Assembly: GCA_029961685.1 (NCBI GenBank)
Contig: JARWKL010000009.1
Span: 14,937,237 to 15,001,236, forward strand
DNA: 64,000 nucleotides
Direction of reading: 5' to 3'
Source of the DNA: Aristolochia californica
Taxonomy: Eukaryota; Streptophyta; Magnoliopsida; Piperales; Aristolochiaceae
The translations under genes and the position numbers were made by a program. The notes under the pieces were generated by a model. The model saw only the letters and a list, made by a program, of their open reading frames with translations. It ran no database searches and was not told where the DNA came from. Shown piece by piece: positions 22,798 through 34,305 of this stretch (position 1 is the first letter of the stretch; the number at the start of each line of letters is the position of its first letter).

Positions 22798-23474
22798 TTG
22801 GGAAATTCCACTAGTTCAGCAACCCCAATAGGTTGGAATTTGATAAGAAAGAGATTTTTCTACACATGCTTTAAAAAATGGATATGCATGGCTCGAAACA
22901 TGTTATAGTTGCAAATGACCTATGGATCCAAACCTTTCAAAAAGAATAAAAAACTTCTCATTAAATTCTCAACTGAACGTGCAGTGGGATATTTAACCGA
23001 GTCAAACAAGCCATTATTTTGCCCATTAACAAAAAGCTGACCTAGCGATCATTGATCATTGTAAACTGATTTATCATGCGTAACGGGCCACATTTTTTTA
23101 AGGAATGACTTTTGGGTTGGGATTCAACACTCAGTTTAAAATTCCCTCGCCTCCCCTTTTCCCGACGATTGCAAAACACTATATATAAAGACTAAAACGA
23201 GTTTTAAATCCCTAAAAATTACACAAACTTTTTGGAAATATCTCTCTCCATATTTGTGCATTGTGCATTTCCATTTTAGATGTGTACATTTTTCTTAAAT
23301 CAAAACTTGGGTTTTCACTTTTTCCTTCATCTCGTAGACAAAAAACAGAATAGATGACAACGAAATGAAAATTTTAGACTCTGTGTATGGAGAAAATTTA
23401 AAGCAATAACAAACGTAAGTAAATAAAATTTAATCACACACCACAAATGAAGAAAAAAGTTTTCTTATCCAAGT
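22798..23474. repeat. Type E monomer (first copy)
   Basis: The front is C-like (CAGCAACCCCAATAGG), but it has CATGGCTCG and private markers ATGTTATAGTTGC, CTCAACTGAACG and GTGCAGTGG, followed by an A-type tail. TAG in TTATAG closes the frame that is open in A monomers. In this copy CCATGG has become CTATGG. E-type monomers recur at 38366, 39044 (hybrid) and 39721. Part of the marker set (TTATAG) also appears at 45134. Confidence 0.87.
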
Positions 23475-25504
23475 GTGGGAAATTCCACTAGTTCAACAAC
23501 CCCAATAGGTTGGAATTTGATAAGAAAGAGATTTTTCTACACATGCTTTAAAAAATGGATATGCATGCTCGAAACATTTTAAAGTTGAAAATGAACCATG
23601 GATCCAAACCTTTCAAAAAGAATAAAAAACTTCTCATTAAATTCTAAAGTGAACGTGCGGTGGGATATTTAACCGAGTCAAACAAGCCATTATTTTGCCC
23701 ATTAACGAAAAGTTGACCTAGCGATCATTGATCATTGTAAACTGATTTATCATGCGTGACGGGCCACATTTTTTTAAGGAATGACTTTTGGGTTGGGATT
23801 CAACACTCAGTTTAAAATTCCCTCTCCTCCCCTTTTCCCGACGATTGCAAAACCTGATATATAAAGACTAAAACGAGTTTTAAATCCCTATAAAATTACA
23901 CAAACTTTTTGGAAATATCTCTCTCCATATTTGTGCATTGTGCATTTCCATTTTAGATGTGTTCATTTTTCTTAAATCAAAACTTGAGTTTTCACTTTTT
24001 CCTTCATCTCGTAGACAAAAAACAGAATAGATGACAACGAAATGAAAATTTTAGACTCTGTGTATGGAGAAAATTTAAAGCAATAACAAACGTAAGTAAA
24101 GAAAATTTATTCACACACCACAAATGAAGAAAAAAGTTTCCTCATCCAAGTTTGGGAAATTCCACTAGTTCAGCAACCCCAATAGGTTGGAATTTGATAA
24201 GAAAGGGATTTTTCTACACATGCTTTAAAAAATGGATATGCATGCTCGAAACATGTTAAAGTTGCAAATGACCCATGGATCCAAACCTTTCAAAAAGAAT
24301 AAAAAACTTCTCATTAAATTCTCAAGTGAACGTGCGGTGGGATATTTAACCGAGTAATACAAGCCATTATTTTGCCCATTAACGAAAAGCTGACCTAGCG
24401 ATCATTGATCATTGTAAACTGATTTATCATGCGTAACGGGCCACATTTTTTTAAGCAATGACTTTTGGGTTGGGATTCAAAACTCAGTTTAAAATTCCCT
24501 CGCCTCCCCTTTTCCCGACGATTGTAAAACCTGATATATAAATTCTAAAACGAGTTTTAAATCCCTGAAAATTACACAAACTTTTTGGAAATATCTCTCT
24601 CCATATTTGTGCATTGTGCATTTCCATTTTAGATGTGTACATTTTTCTTAAATCAAAACTTTAGTTTTCACTTTTTCCTTCATCTCGTAGACAAAAAACA
24701 GAATAGATGACAACGAAATGAAAATTTTAGACTCTGTGTATGGAGAAAATTTAAAGCAATAACAAACGTAAGTAATGAAAATTTATTCACACACCACAAA
24801 TGAAGAAAAAATTTTCCTCATCCAAGTTTGGGAAATTCCACTAGTTCAGCAACACCAATAGGTTGGAATTTGATAAGAAAGGGATTTTTCTACACATGCT
24901 TTAAAAAATGGATATGCATGCTCGAAACATGTTAAAGTTGCAAATGACCCATGGATCCAAACCTTTCAAAAAGAATAAAAAACTTCTCATTAAATTCTCA
25001 AGTGAACGTGCGGTGGGATATTTAACCGAGTCAAACAAGCCATTATTTTGCCCATTAACGAAAAGCTGACCTAGCGATCATTGATCATTGTAAACTGATT
25101 TATCATGCGTGACGGGCCACATTTTTTTAAGGATTGACTTTTGGGTTGGGATTCAACACTCAGTTTAAAATTCCCTCGCCTCCCCTTTTCCCGACGATTG
25201 TAAAACCTGATATATAAAGACTAAAAGGAGTTTTAAATCCCTATAAAATTACACAAACTTTTTGGAAATATCTCTCTCCATATTTGTGCATTGTGCATTT
25301 CCATTTTAGATGTGTACATTTTTCTTAAATCAAAACTTGAGTTTTCACTTTTTCCTTCATCTCGTAGACAAAAAACAGAATAGATGACAACGAAATGAAA
25401 ATTTTAGACTCTGTGTATGGTGAAAATTTAAAGCAATAACAAACGTAAGTAAAGAAAATTTATTCACACACCACAAATGAAGAAAAAAGTTTTCTCATCC
25501 AAGT

Positions 25505-26182
25505 TTAGGAAATTCCACTAGTTCAACAACCCCAGTAGGTTGGAATTTGATAAGAAAGAGATTTTTCTACACATGCTTTAAAAAATGGATATGCATGGCT
25601 CGAAACATGTTAAAGTTTCAAATGACCCATGGATCCAAACCTTTCAAAAAGAATAAAAAACTTCTCATTAAATTCTCAAGTGAATGTGCCGTGGGATATT
25701 TAACCGAGTCAAACAAGCCATTATTTTGCCCATTAACAAAAAGCTGACCTAGCGATCATTGATCATTGTAAACTGATTTATCATGCGTAACGGGCCACAT
25801 TTTTTTAAGGAATGACTTTTGGGTTGGGATTCAACACTCAGTTTAAAATTCCCTCGCCTCCCCTTTTCCCGACGATTGCAAAACACTATATATAAAGACT
25901 AAAACGAGTTTTAAATCCCTATAAAATTACACAAACTTTTTGGAAATATCTCTCTCCATATTTGTGCATTGTGCATTTCCATTTTAGATGTGTACATTTT
26001 TCTTAAATCAAAACTTGGGTTTTCACTTTTTCCTTCATCTCGTAGACAAAAAACAGAATAGATAACAACGAAATGAAAATTTTAGACTCTGTGTATGGAG
26101 AAAATTTAAAGCAATAACAAACGTAAGTAATGAAAATTTATTCACACACCACAAATGAAGAAAAAATTTTCCTCATCCAAGC
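25505..26182. repeat. Transition monomer at the left/right zone border
   Basis: It starts TTAGG with A markers and CATGGCTCG, keeps an A tail as far as CACTATATATAAAG and ACTTGGG, but has the long CCCTATAAAATT, GATAACAACG instead of GATGACAACG, and an AATGAAAATTTATTC/TTTTCCTC end. Its length is 678 bp. This is the last monomer preceded by a regular HOR1 D2. Beyond it the A-B-C-D order is no longer regular. Confidence 0.85.
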
Positions 26183-27537
26183 TTGGGAAATTCCACTAGT
26201 TCAGCAACCCCAATAGGTTGGAATTTGATAAGAAAGGGATTTTTCTACACATGCTTTAAAAAATGGATATGCATGCTCGAAACATGTTAAAGTTGCAAAT
26301 AACCCATGGATCCAAACCTTTCAAAAAGAATAAAAAACTTCTCATTAAATTCTCAAGTGAACGTGCGGTGGGATATTTAACCGAGTCAAACAAGCCATTA
26401 TTTTGCCCATTAACGAAAAGCTGACCTAGCGATCATTGATCATTGTAAACTGATTTATCATGCGTGACGGGCCACATTTTTTTAAGGAATGACTTTTGGG
26501 TTGGGATTCAACACTCAGTTTAAAATTCCCTCTCCTCCCCTTTTCCCGACGATTGCAAAACACTATATATAAAGAATAAAATGAGTTTTAAATCCCTATA
26601 AAATTACACAAACTTTTTGGAAATATCTCTCTCCATATTTGTGCATTGTGCATTTTCATTTTAGATGTGTACATTTTTCTTAAATCAAAACTTGAGTTTT
26701 CACTTTTTCCTTCATCTCGTAGACAAAAAACAGAATAGATGACAACGAAATGAAAATTTTAGACTCTGTGTATGGTGAAAATTTAAAGCAATAACAAACG
26801 TAAGTAAAGAAAATTTATTCACACACCACAAATGAAGAAAAAAGTTTTCTCATCCAAGTTTGGGAAATTCTACTAGTTCAGCAACCCCAATAGGTTGGAA
26901 TTTGATAAGAAAGAGATTTTTCTACACATGCTTTAAAAAATGGATATGCATGGCTCGAAACATGTTAAAGTTGCAAATGACCCATGGATCCAAACCTTTC
27001 AAAAAGAATAAAAAACTTCTCATTAAATTCTCAAGTGAACGTGCCGTGGGATATTTAACCGAGTCAAACAAGCCATTATTTTGCCCATTAACAAAAAGCT
27101 GACCTAGCGATCATTGATCATTGTAAACTGATTTATCATGCGTAACGGGCCACATTTTTTTAAGGAATGACTTTTGGGTTGGGATTCAACACTCAGTTTA
27201 AAATTCCCTCGCCTCCCCTTTTCCCGACGATTGCAAAACACTATATATAAAGACTAAAACGAGTTTTAAATCCCTATAAAATTACAAAAACTTTTTGGAA
27301 ATATCTCTCTCCATATTTGTGCATTGTGCATTTCCATTTTAGATGTGTACATTTTTCTTAAATCAAAACTTGGGTTTTCACTTTTTCCTTCATCTCGTAG
27401 ACAAAAAACAGAATAGATGACAACGAAATGAAAATTTTAGACTCTGTGTATGGAGAAAATTTAAAGCAATAACAAACGTAAGTAAAGAAAATTTAATCAC
27501 ACACCACAAATGAAGAAAAAAGTTTTCTCATCCAAGT
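26183..27537. repeat. F-G monomer pair (first copy)
   Basis: Monomers start at 26183 (F) and 26860 (G). F has CAGCAACCCCAATAGG, AAGAAAGGGA, CATGCTCG, TTGCAAATAACC, CCCTCTCC, AAAATGAG and the TTTTCATTTT variant. G has TTCTACTAG, CAGCAACCCCAATAGG with CATGGCTCG and GTGCCGTGG, and an open 80-codon frame. The F copy is preceded by AAGCTTGGG, a single-base change that creates an AAGCTT site. The same F-G pairing is amplified at 30921-34305. Confidence 0.88.
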
Positions 27538-30500
27538 GTGGGAAATCCCACTAGTTCAACAACCCCAATAGGTTGGAATTTGATAAGAAAGAGATTTTTC
27601 TACACATGCTTTAAAAAATGGATATGCATGCTCGAAACATGTTAAAGTTGAAAATGAACCATGGATCCAAACCTTTCAAAAAGAATAAAAAACTTCTCAT
27701 TAAATTCTCAAGTGAATGTGCGGTGGGATATTTAACCGAGTCAAACAAGCCATTATTTTGCCCATTAACAAAAAGCTGACCTAGCGATCATTGATCATTG
27801 TAAACTGATTTATCATGCGTAACGGGCCACATTTTTTTAAGGAATGACTTTTGGGTTGGGATTCAACACTCAGTTTAAAATTCCCTCGCCTCCCCTTTTC
27901 CCGACGACTGCAAAACCTGATATATAAAGACTAAAAAGAGTATTAAATCCCTAAAAATTACACAAACTATTTGGAAATATCTCTCTCCATATTTGTGCAT
28001 TGTGCATTTCCATTTTAGATGTGTACATTTTTCTTAGATCAAAACTTGAGTTTTCACTTTTTCCTTCATCTCGTAGACAAAAAACAGAATAGATGACAAC
28101 GAAATGAAAATTTTAGACTCTGTGTATGGAGAAAATTTAAAGCAATAACAAACGTAAGTAAAGAAAATTTATTCACACACCACAAATGAAGAAAAAAGTT
28201 TTCTCAACCAAGTTTGGGAAATTCCACTAGTTCAGCAAACCCAATAGGATGGAATTTGACAAGAAAGGGATTTTTCTACACATGCTTTAAAAAATGGATA
28301 TGCATGCTCGAAACATGTTAAAGTTGCAAATGACCCATGGATCCAAACCTTTCAAAAAGAATAAAAAACTTCTCATTAAATTCTCAAGTGAACGTGCGGT
28401 GGGATATTTAACCGAGTAATACAAGCCATTATTTTGCCCATTAACGAAAAGCTGACCTAGCGATCATTGATCATTGTAAACTGATTTATCATGAGTAACA
28501 GGCCACATTTTTTTAAGCAATGACTTTTGGGTTGGGATTCAAAACTCAGTTTAAAATTCCCTCGCCTCCCCTTTTCCCGACGATTGTAAAACCTGATATA
28601 TAAATTCTAAAACGAGTTTTAAATCCCTAAAAATTACACAAACTTTTTGGAAATATCTCTCTCCATATTTGTGCATTGTGCATTTCCATTTTAGATGTGT
28701 ACATTTTTCTTAAATCAAAACTTTAGTTTTCACTTTTTCCTTCATCTCATAGACAAAAAACAGAATAGATGACAACGAAATGAAAATTTTAGACTCTGTG
28801 TATGGAGAAAATTTAAAGCAATAACAAACGTAAGTAATGAAAATTTATTCACACACCACAAATGAAGAAAAAATTTTCCTCATCCAAGTTTGGGAAATTC
28901 CGCTAGTTCAGCAACACCAATAGGTTGGAATTTGATAAGAAAGGGATTTTTCTACACATGCTTTAAAAAATGGATATGCATGCTCGAAACATGTTAAAGT
29001 TGCAAATGTCCCATGGATCCAAACCTTTCAAAAAGAATAAAAAACTTCTCATTAAATTCTCAAGTGAACGTGCGGTGGGATATTTAACCGAGTCAAACAA
29101 GCCATTATTTTGCCCATTAACGAAAAGCTGACCTAGCGATCATTGATCATTGTAAACTGATTTATCATGCGTGACGGGCCACATTTTTTTAAGGATTGAC
29201 TTTTGGGTTGGGATTCAACACTCAGTTTAAAATTCCCTCGCCTCCCCTTTTCCCGACGATTGTAAAACCTGATATATAAAGACTAAAAGGAGTTTTAAAT
29301 CCCTATAAAATTACACAAACTTTTTGGAAATATCTCTCTCCATATTTGTGCATTGTGCATTTCCATTTTAGATGTGTACATTTTTCTTAAATCAAAACTT
29401 GAGTTTTCACTTTTTCCTTCATCTCGTAGACAAAAAACAGAATAGATGACAACGAAATGAAACTTTTAGACTCTGTGTACGGTGAAAATTTAAAGCAATA
29501 ACAAACGTAAGTAAAGAAAATTTATTCACACACCACAAATGAAGAAAAAAGTTTTCTCATCCAAGTTTGGGAAATTCCACTAGTTCAACAACCCCAGTAG
29601 GTTGGAATTTGATAAGAAAGAGATTTTTCTACACATGCTTTAAAAAATGGATATGCATGGCTCGAAAGATGTTAAAGTTTCAAATGACCCATGGATACAA
29701 ACCTTTCAAAAAGAATAAAAAACTTCTCATTAAATTCTCAAGTGAATGTGCCGTGGGATATTTAACCGAGTCAAACAAGCCATTATTTTGCCCATTAACA
29801 AAAAGCTGACCTAGCGATCATTGATCATTGTAAACTGATTTATCATGCGTAACGGGCCACATTTTTTTAAGGAATGACTTTTGGGTTGGGATTCAACACT
29901 CAGTTTAAAATTCCCTCGCCTCCCCTTTTCCCGACGATTGCAAAACACTATATATAAAGACTAAAACGAGTTTTAAATCCCTAAAAATTACACAAACTTT
30001 TTGGAAATATCTCTCTCCATATTTGTGCATTGTGCATTTCCATTTTAGATGTGTACATTTTTCTTAAATCAAAACTTGGGTTTTCACTTTTTCCTTCATC
30101 TCGTAGACAAAAAACAGAATAGATGACAACGAAATGAAAATTTTAGACTCTGTGTATGGAGAAAATTTAAAGCAATAACAAACGTAAGTAAATAAAATTT
30201 AATCACACACCACAAATGAAGAAAAAAGTTTTCTTATCCAAGTGTGGGAAATTCCACTAGTTCAACAACCCCAATAGGTTGGAATTTGATAAGAAAGAGA
30301 TTTTTCTGCACATGCTTTAAAAAATGGATATGCATGCTCGAAACATTTTAAAGTTGAAAATGAACCATGGATCCAAACCTTTCAAAAAGAATAAAAAACT
30401 TCTCATTAAATTCTAAAGTGAACGTGCGGTGGGATATTTAACCGAGTCAAACAAGCCATTATTTTGCCCATTAACGAAAAGTTGACCTAGCGATCATTGA

Positions 30501-30920
30501 TCATTGTAAACTGATTTATCATGCGTGACGGGCCACATTTTTTTAAGGAATGACTTTTGGGTTGGGATTCAACACTCAGTTTAAAATTCCCTCTCCTCCC
30601 CTTTTCCCGACGATTGCAAAACCTGATATATAAAGACTAAAACGAGTTTTAAATCCCTATAAAATTACACAAACTTTTTGGAAATATCTCTCTCCATATT
30701 TGTGCATTGTGCATTTCCATTTTAGATGTGTACATTTTTCTTAAATCAAAACTTGAGTTTTCACTTTTTCCTTCATCTCGTAGACAAAAAACAGAATAGA
30801 TGACAACGAAATGAAAATTTTAGACTCTGTGTATGGTGAAAATTTAAAGCAATAACAAACGTAAGTAAAGAAAATTTATTCACACACCACAAATGAAGAA
30901 AAAAGTTTTCTCATCCAAGT
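27538..30920. repeat. H-I-D3-A-B segment
   Basis: Monomers start at 27538 (H), 28214 (I), 28890 (D3), 29567 (A) and 30244 (B). H has AAATCCCACTAG, ATGTGCGG, GACGACTGC, AAAAAGAG, CAAACTATTTGG and CTTAGATC. I is a C derivative with CAAACCCAATAGGATGG, TTTGACAAG, GAGTAATAC, GTAACAGGCC and CTCATAGAC. D3 is a D derivative with TTCCGCTAG. The H-I-D3 order recurs in the eight-monomer HOR at 55290-57318 and 60706-62735. The A copy has lost its GGATCC site (GGATAC at 29693). Confidence 0.88.
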
Positions 30921-33900
30921 TTGGGAAATTCTACTAGTTCAGCAACCCCAATAGGTTGGAATTTGATAAGAAAGAGATTTTTCTACACATGCTTTAAAAA
31001 ATGGATATGCATGGCTCGAAACATGTTAAAGTTGCAAATGACCCATGGATGCAAACCTTTCAAAAAGAATAAAAAACTTCTCATTAAATTCTCAAGTGAA
31101 CGTGCCGTGGGATATTTAACCGAGTCAAACAAGCCATTATTTTGCCCATTAACAAAAAGCTGACCTAGCGATCATTGATCATTGTAAACTGATTTATCAT
31201 GCGTAACGGGCCACATTTTTTTAAGGAATGACTTTTGGGTTGGGATTCAACACTCAGTTTAAAATTCCCTCGCCTCCCCTTTTCCCGACGATTGCAAAAC
31301 CTGATATATAAAGACTAAAACGAGTTTTAAATCCCTAAAAATTACACAAACTTTTTGGAAATATCTCTCTCCATATTTGTGCATTGTGCATTTCCATTTT
31401 AGATGTGTACATTTTTCTTAAATCAAAACTTTAGTTTTCACTTTTTCCTTCATCTCGTAGACAAAAAACAGAATAGATGACAACGAAATGAAAATTTTAG
31501 ACTCTGTGTATGGAGAAAATTTAAAGCAATAACAAACGTAAGTAATGAAAATTTATTCACACACCACAAATGAAGAAAAGAGTTTCCTCATCCAAGTTTG
31601 GGAAATTCCACTAGTTCAGCAACCCCAATAGGTTGGAATTTGATAAGAAAGGGATTTTTCTACACATGCTTTAAAAAATGGATATTCATGCTCGAAACAT
31701 GTTAAAGTTGCAAATAACCCATGGATCAAAACCTTTCAAAAAGAATAAAAAACTTCTCATTAAATTCTCAAGTGAACGTGCGGTGGGATATTTAACCGAG
31801 TCAAACAAGCCATTATTTTGCCCATTAACGAAAAGCTGACCTAGCGATCATTGATCATTGTAAACTGATTTATCATGCGTGACGGGCCACATTTTTTTAA
31901 GGAATGACTTTTGGGTTGGGATTCAACACTCAGTTTAAAATTCCCTCTCCTCCCCTTTTCCCGACGATTGCAAAACCTGATATATAAAGGCTAAAATGAG
32001 TTTTAAATCCCTATAAAATTACACAAACTTTTTGGAAATATCTCTCTCCATATTTGTGCATTGTGCATTTTCATTTTAGATGTGTACATTTTTCTTAAAT
32101 CAAAACTTGAGTTTTCATTTTTTCCTTCATCTCGTAGACAAAAAACAGAATAGATGACAACGAAATGAAAATTTTAGACTCTGTGTATGGTGAAAATTTA
32201 AAGCGATAACAAACGTAAGTAAAGAAAATTTATTCACACACCACAAATGAAGAAAAAAGTTTTCTCATCCAAGTTTGGGAAATTCTACTAGTTCAGCAAC
32301 CCCAATAGGTTGGAATTTGATAAGAAAGAGATTTTTCTACACATGCTTTAAAAAATGGATATGCATGGCTCGAAACATGTTAAAGTTGCAAATGACCCAT
32401 GGATCCAAACCTTTCAAAAAGAATAAAAAACTTCTCATTAAATTCTCAAGTGAATGTGCCGTGGGATATTTAACCGAGTCAAACAAGCCATTATTTTGCC
32501 CATTAACAAAAAGCTGACCTAGCGATCATTGATCATTGTAAACTGATTTATCATGCGTAACGGGCCACATTTTTTTAAGGAATGACTTTTGGGTTGGGAT
32601 TCAACACTCAGTTTAAAATTCCCTCGCCTCCCCTTTTCCCGACGATTGCAAAACACTATATATAAAGACTAAAACGAGTTTTAAATTCCTAAAAATTACA
32701 CAAACTTTTTGGAAATATCTCTCTCCATATTTGTGCATTGTGCATTTCCATTTTAGATGTGTACATTTTTCTTAAATCAAAACTTGGGTTTTCACTTTTT
32801 CCTTCATCTCGTAGACAAAAAACAGAATAGATGACAACGAAATGAAAATTTTAGACTCTGTGTATGGAGAAAATTTAAAGCAATAACAAACGTAAGTAAT
32901 GAAAATTTATTCACACACCACAAATGAAGAAAAGAGTTTCCTCATCCAAGTTTGGGAAATTCCACTAGTTCAGCAACCCCAATAGGTTGGAATTTGATAA
33001 GAAAGGGATTTTTCTACACATGCTTTAAAAAATGGATATGCATGCTCGAAACATGTTAAAGTTGCAAATAACCCATGGATCCAAACCTTTCAAAAAGAAT
33101 AAAAAACTTCTCATTAAATTCTCAAGTGAACGTGCGGTGGGATATTTAACCGAGTCAAACAAGCCATTATTTTGCCCATTAACGAAAAGCTGACCTAGCG
33201 ATCATTGATCATTGTAAACTGATTTATCATGCGTGACGGGCCACATTTTTTTAAGGAATGACTTTTGGGTTGGGATTCAACACTCAGTTTAAAATTCCCT
33301 CTCCTCCCCTTTTCCCGACGATTGCAAAACCTGATATATAAAGACTAAAATGAGTTTTAAATCCCTATAAAATTACACAAAATTTTTGGAAATATCTCTC
33401 TCCATATTTGTGCATTGTGCATTTTCATTTTAGATGTGTACATTTTTCTTAAATCAAAACTTGAGTTTTCACTTTTTCCTTCATCTCGTAGACAAAAAAC
33501 AGAATAGATGACAACGAAATGAAAATTTTAGACTCTGTATATGGTGAAAATTTAAAGCAATAACAAACGTAAGTAAAGAAAATTTCTTCACACACCACAA
33601 ATGAAGAAAAAAGTTTTCTCATCCAAGTTTGGGAAATTCCACTAGTTCAGCAACCCCAATAGGTTGGAATTTGATAAGAAAGAGATTTTTCTACACATGC
33701 TTTAAAAAATGGATATGCATGGCTCGAAACATGTTAAAGTTGCAAATGACCCATGGATCCAAACCTTTCAAAAAGAATAAAAAACTTCTCATTAAATTCT
33801 CAAGTGAACGTGCCGTGGGATATTTAACCGAGTCAAACAAGCCATTATTTTGCCCATTAACAAAAAGCTGACCTAGCGATCATTGATCATTGTAAACTGA

Positions 33901-34305
33901 TTTATCATGCGTAACGGGCCACATTTTTTTAAGGAATGACTTTTGGGTTGGGATTCAACACTCAGTTTAAAATTCCCTCGCCTCCCCTTTTCCCGCGATT
34001 GCAAAACACTATATATAAAGACTAAAACGAGTTTTAAATCCCTATAAAATTACAAAAACTTTTTGGAAATATCTCTCTCCATATTTGTGCATTGTGCATT
34101 TCCATTTTAGATGTGTACATTTTTCTTAAATCAAAACTTGGGTTTTCACTTTTTCCTTCATCTCGTAGACAAAAAACAGAATAAATGACAACGAAATGAA
34201 AATTTTAGACTCTGTGTATGGAGAAAATTTAAAGCAATAACAAACGTAAGTAAAGAAAATTTAATCACACACCACAAATGAAGAAAAAAGTTTTCTCATC
34301 CAAGT
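30921..34305. repeat. G-F dimer repeat, 1,354-bp period
   Basis: Monomers start at 30921 (G), 31598 (F), 32275 (G), 32952 (F) and 33629 (G). G starts are spaced exactly 1,354 bp. F copies share AAAAGAGTTTCCTC before their start, TTGCAAATAACC, AAAATGAG and TTTTCATTTT. GGATCC is lost in the G copy at 31047 (GGATGC) and the F copy at 31723 (GGATCA). The last G has a one-base deletion in the GC patch (CCCGCGATTG, about 33993), which recurs at about 42794. Confidence 0.9.

Larger units (their letters stand above)
20766..25504. repeat. HOR1 block 8: expanded seven-monomer form (4,739 bp)
   Basis: Monomers start at 20766 (A/D hybrid), 21444 (A), 22121 (B), 22798 (E), 23475 (B), 24152 (C) and 24828 (D2). 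Relative to A-B-C-D there is an extra A/D monomer at the left and an extra B-E pair in the middle. The first B has the TATGGTGAA and GTTTTCTC tail, the second has the ordinary tail that leads into C. The next monomer (25505) starts with TTAGG, as after most D2 copies. Confidence 0.92.
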
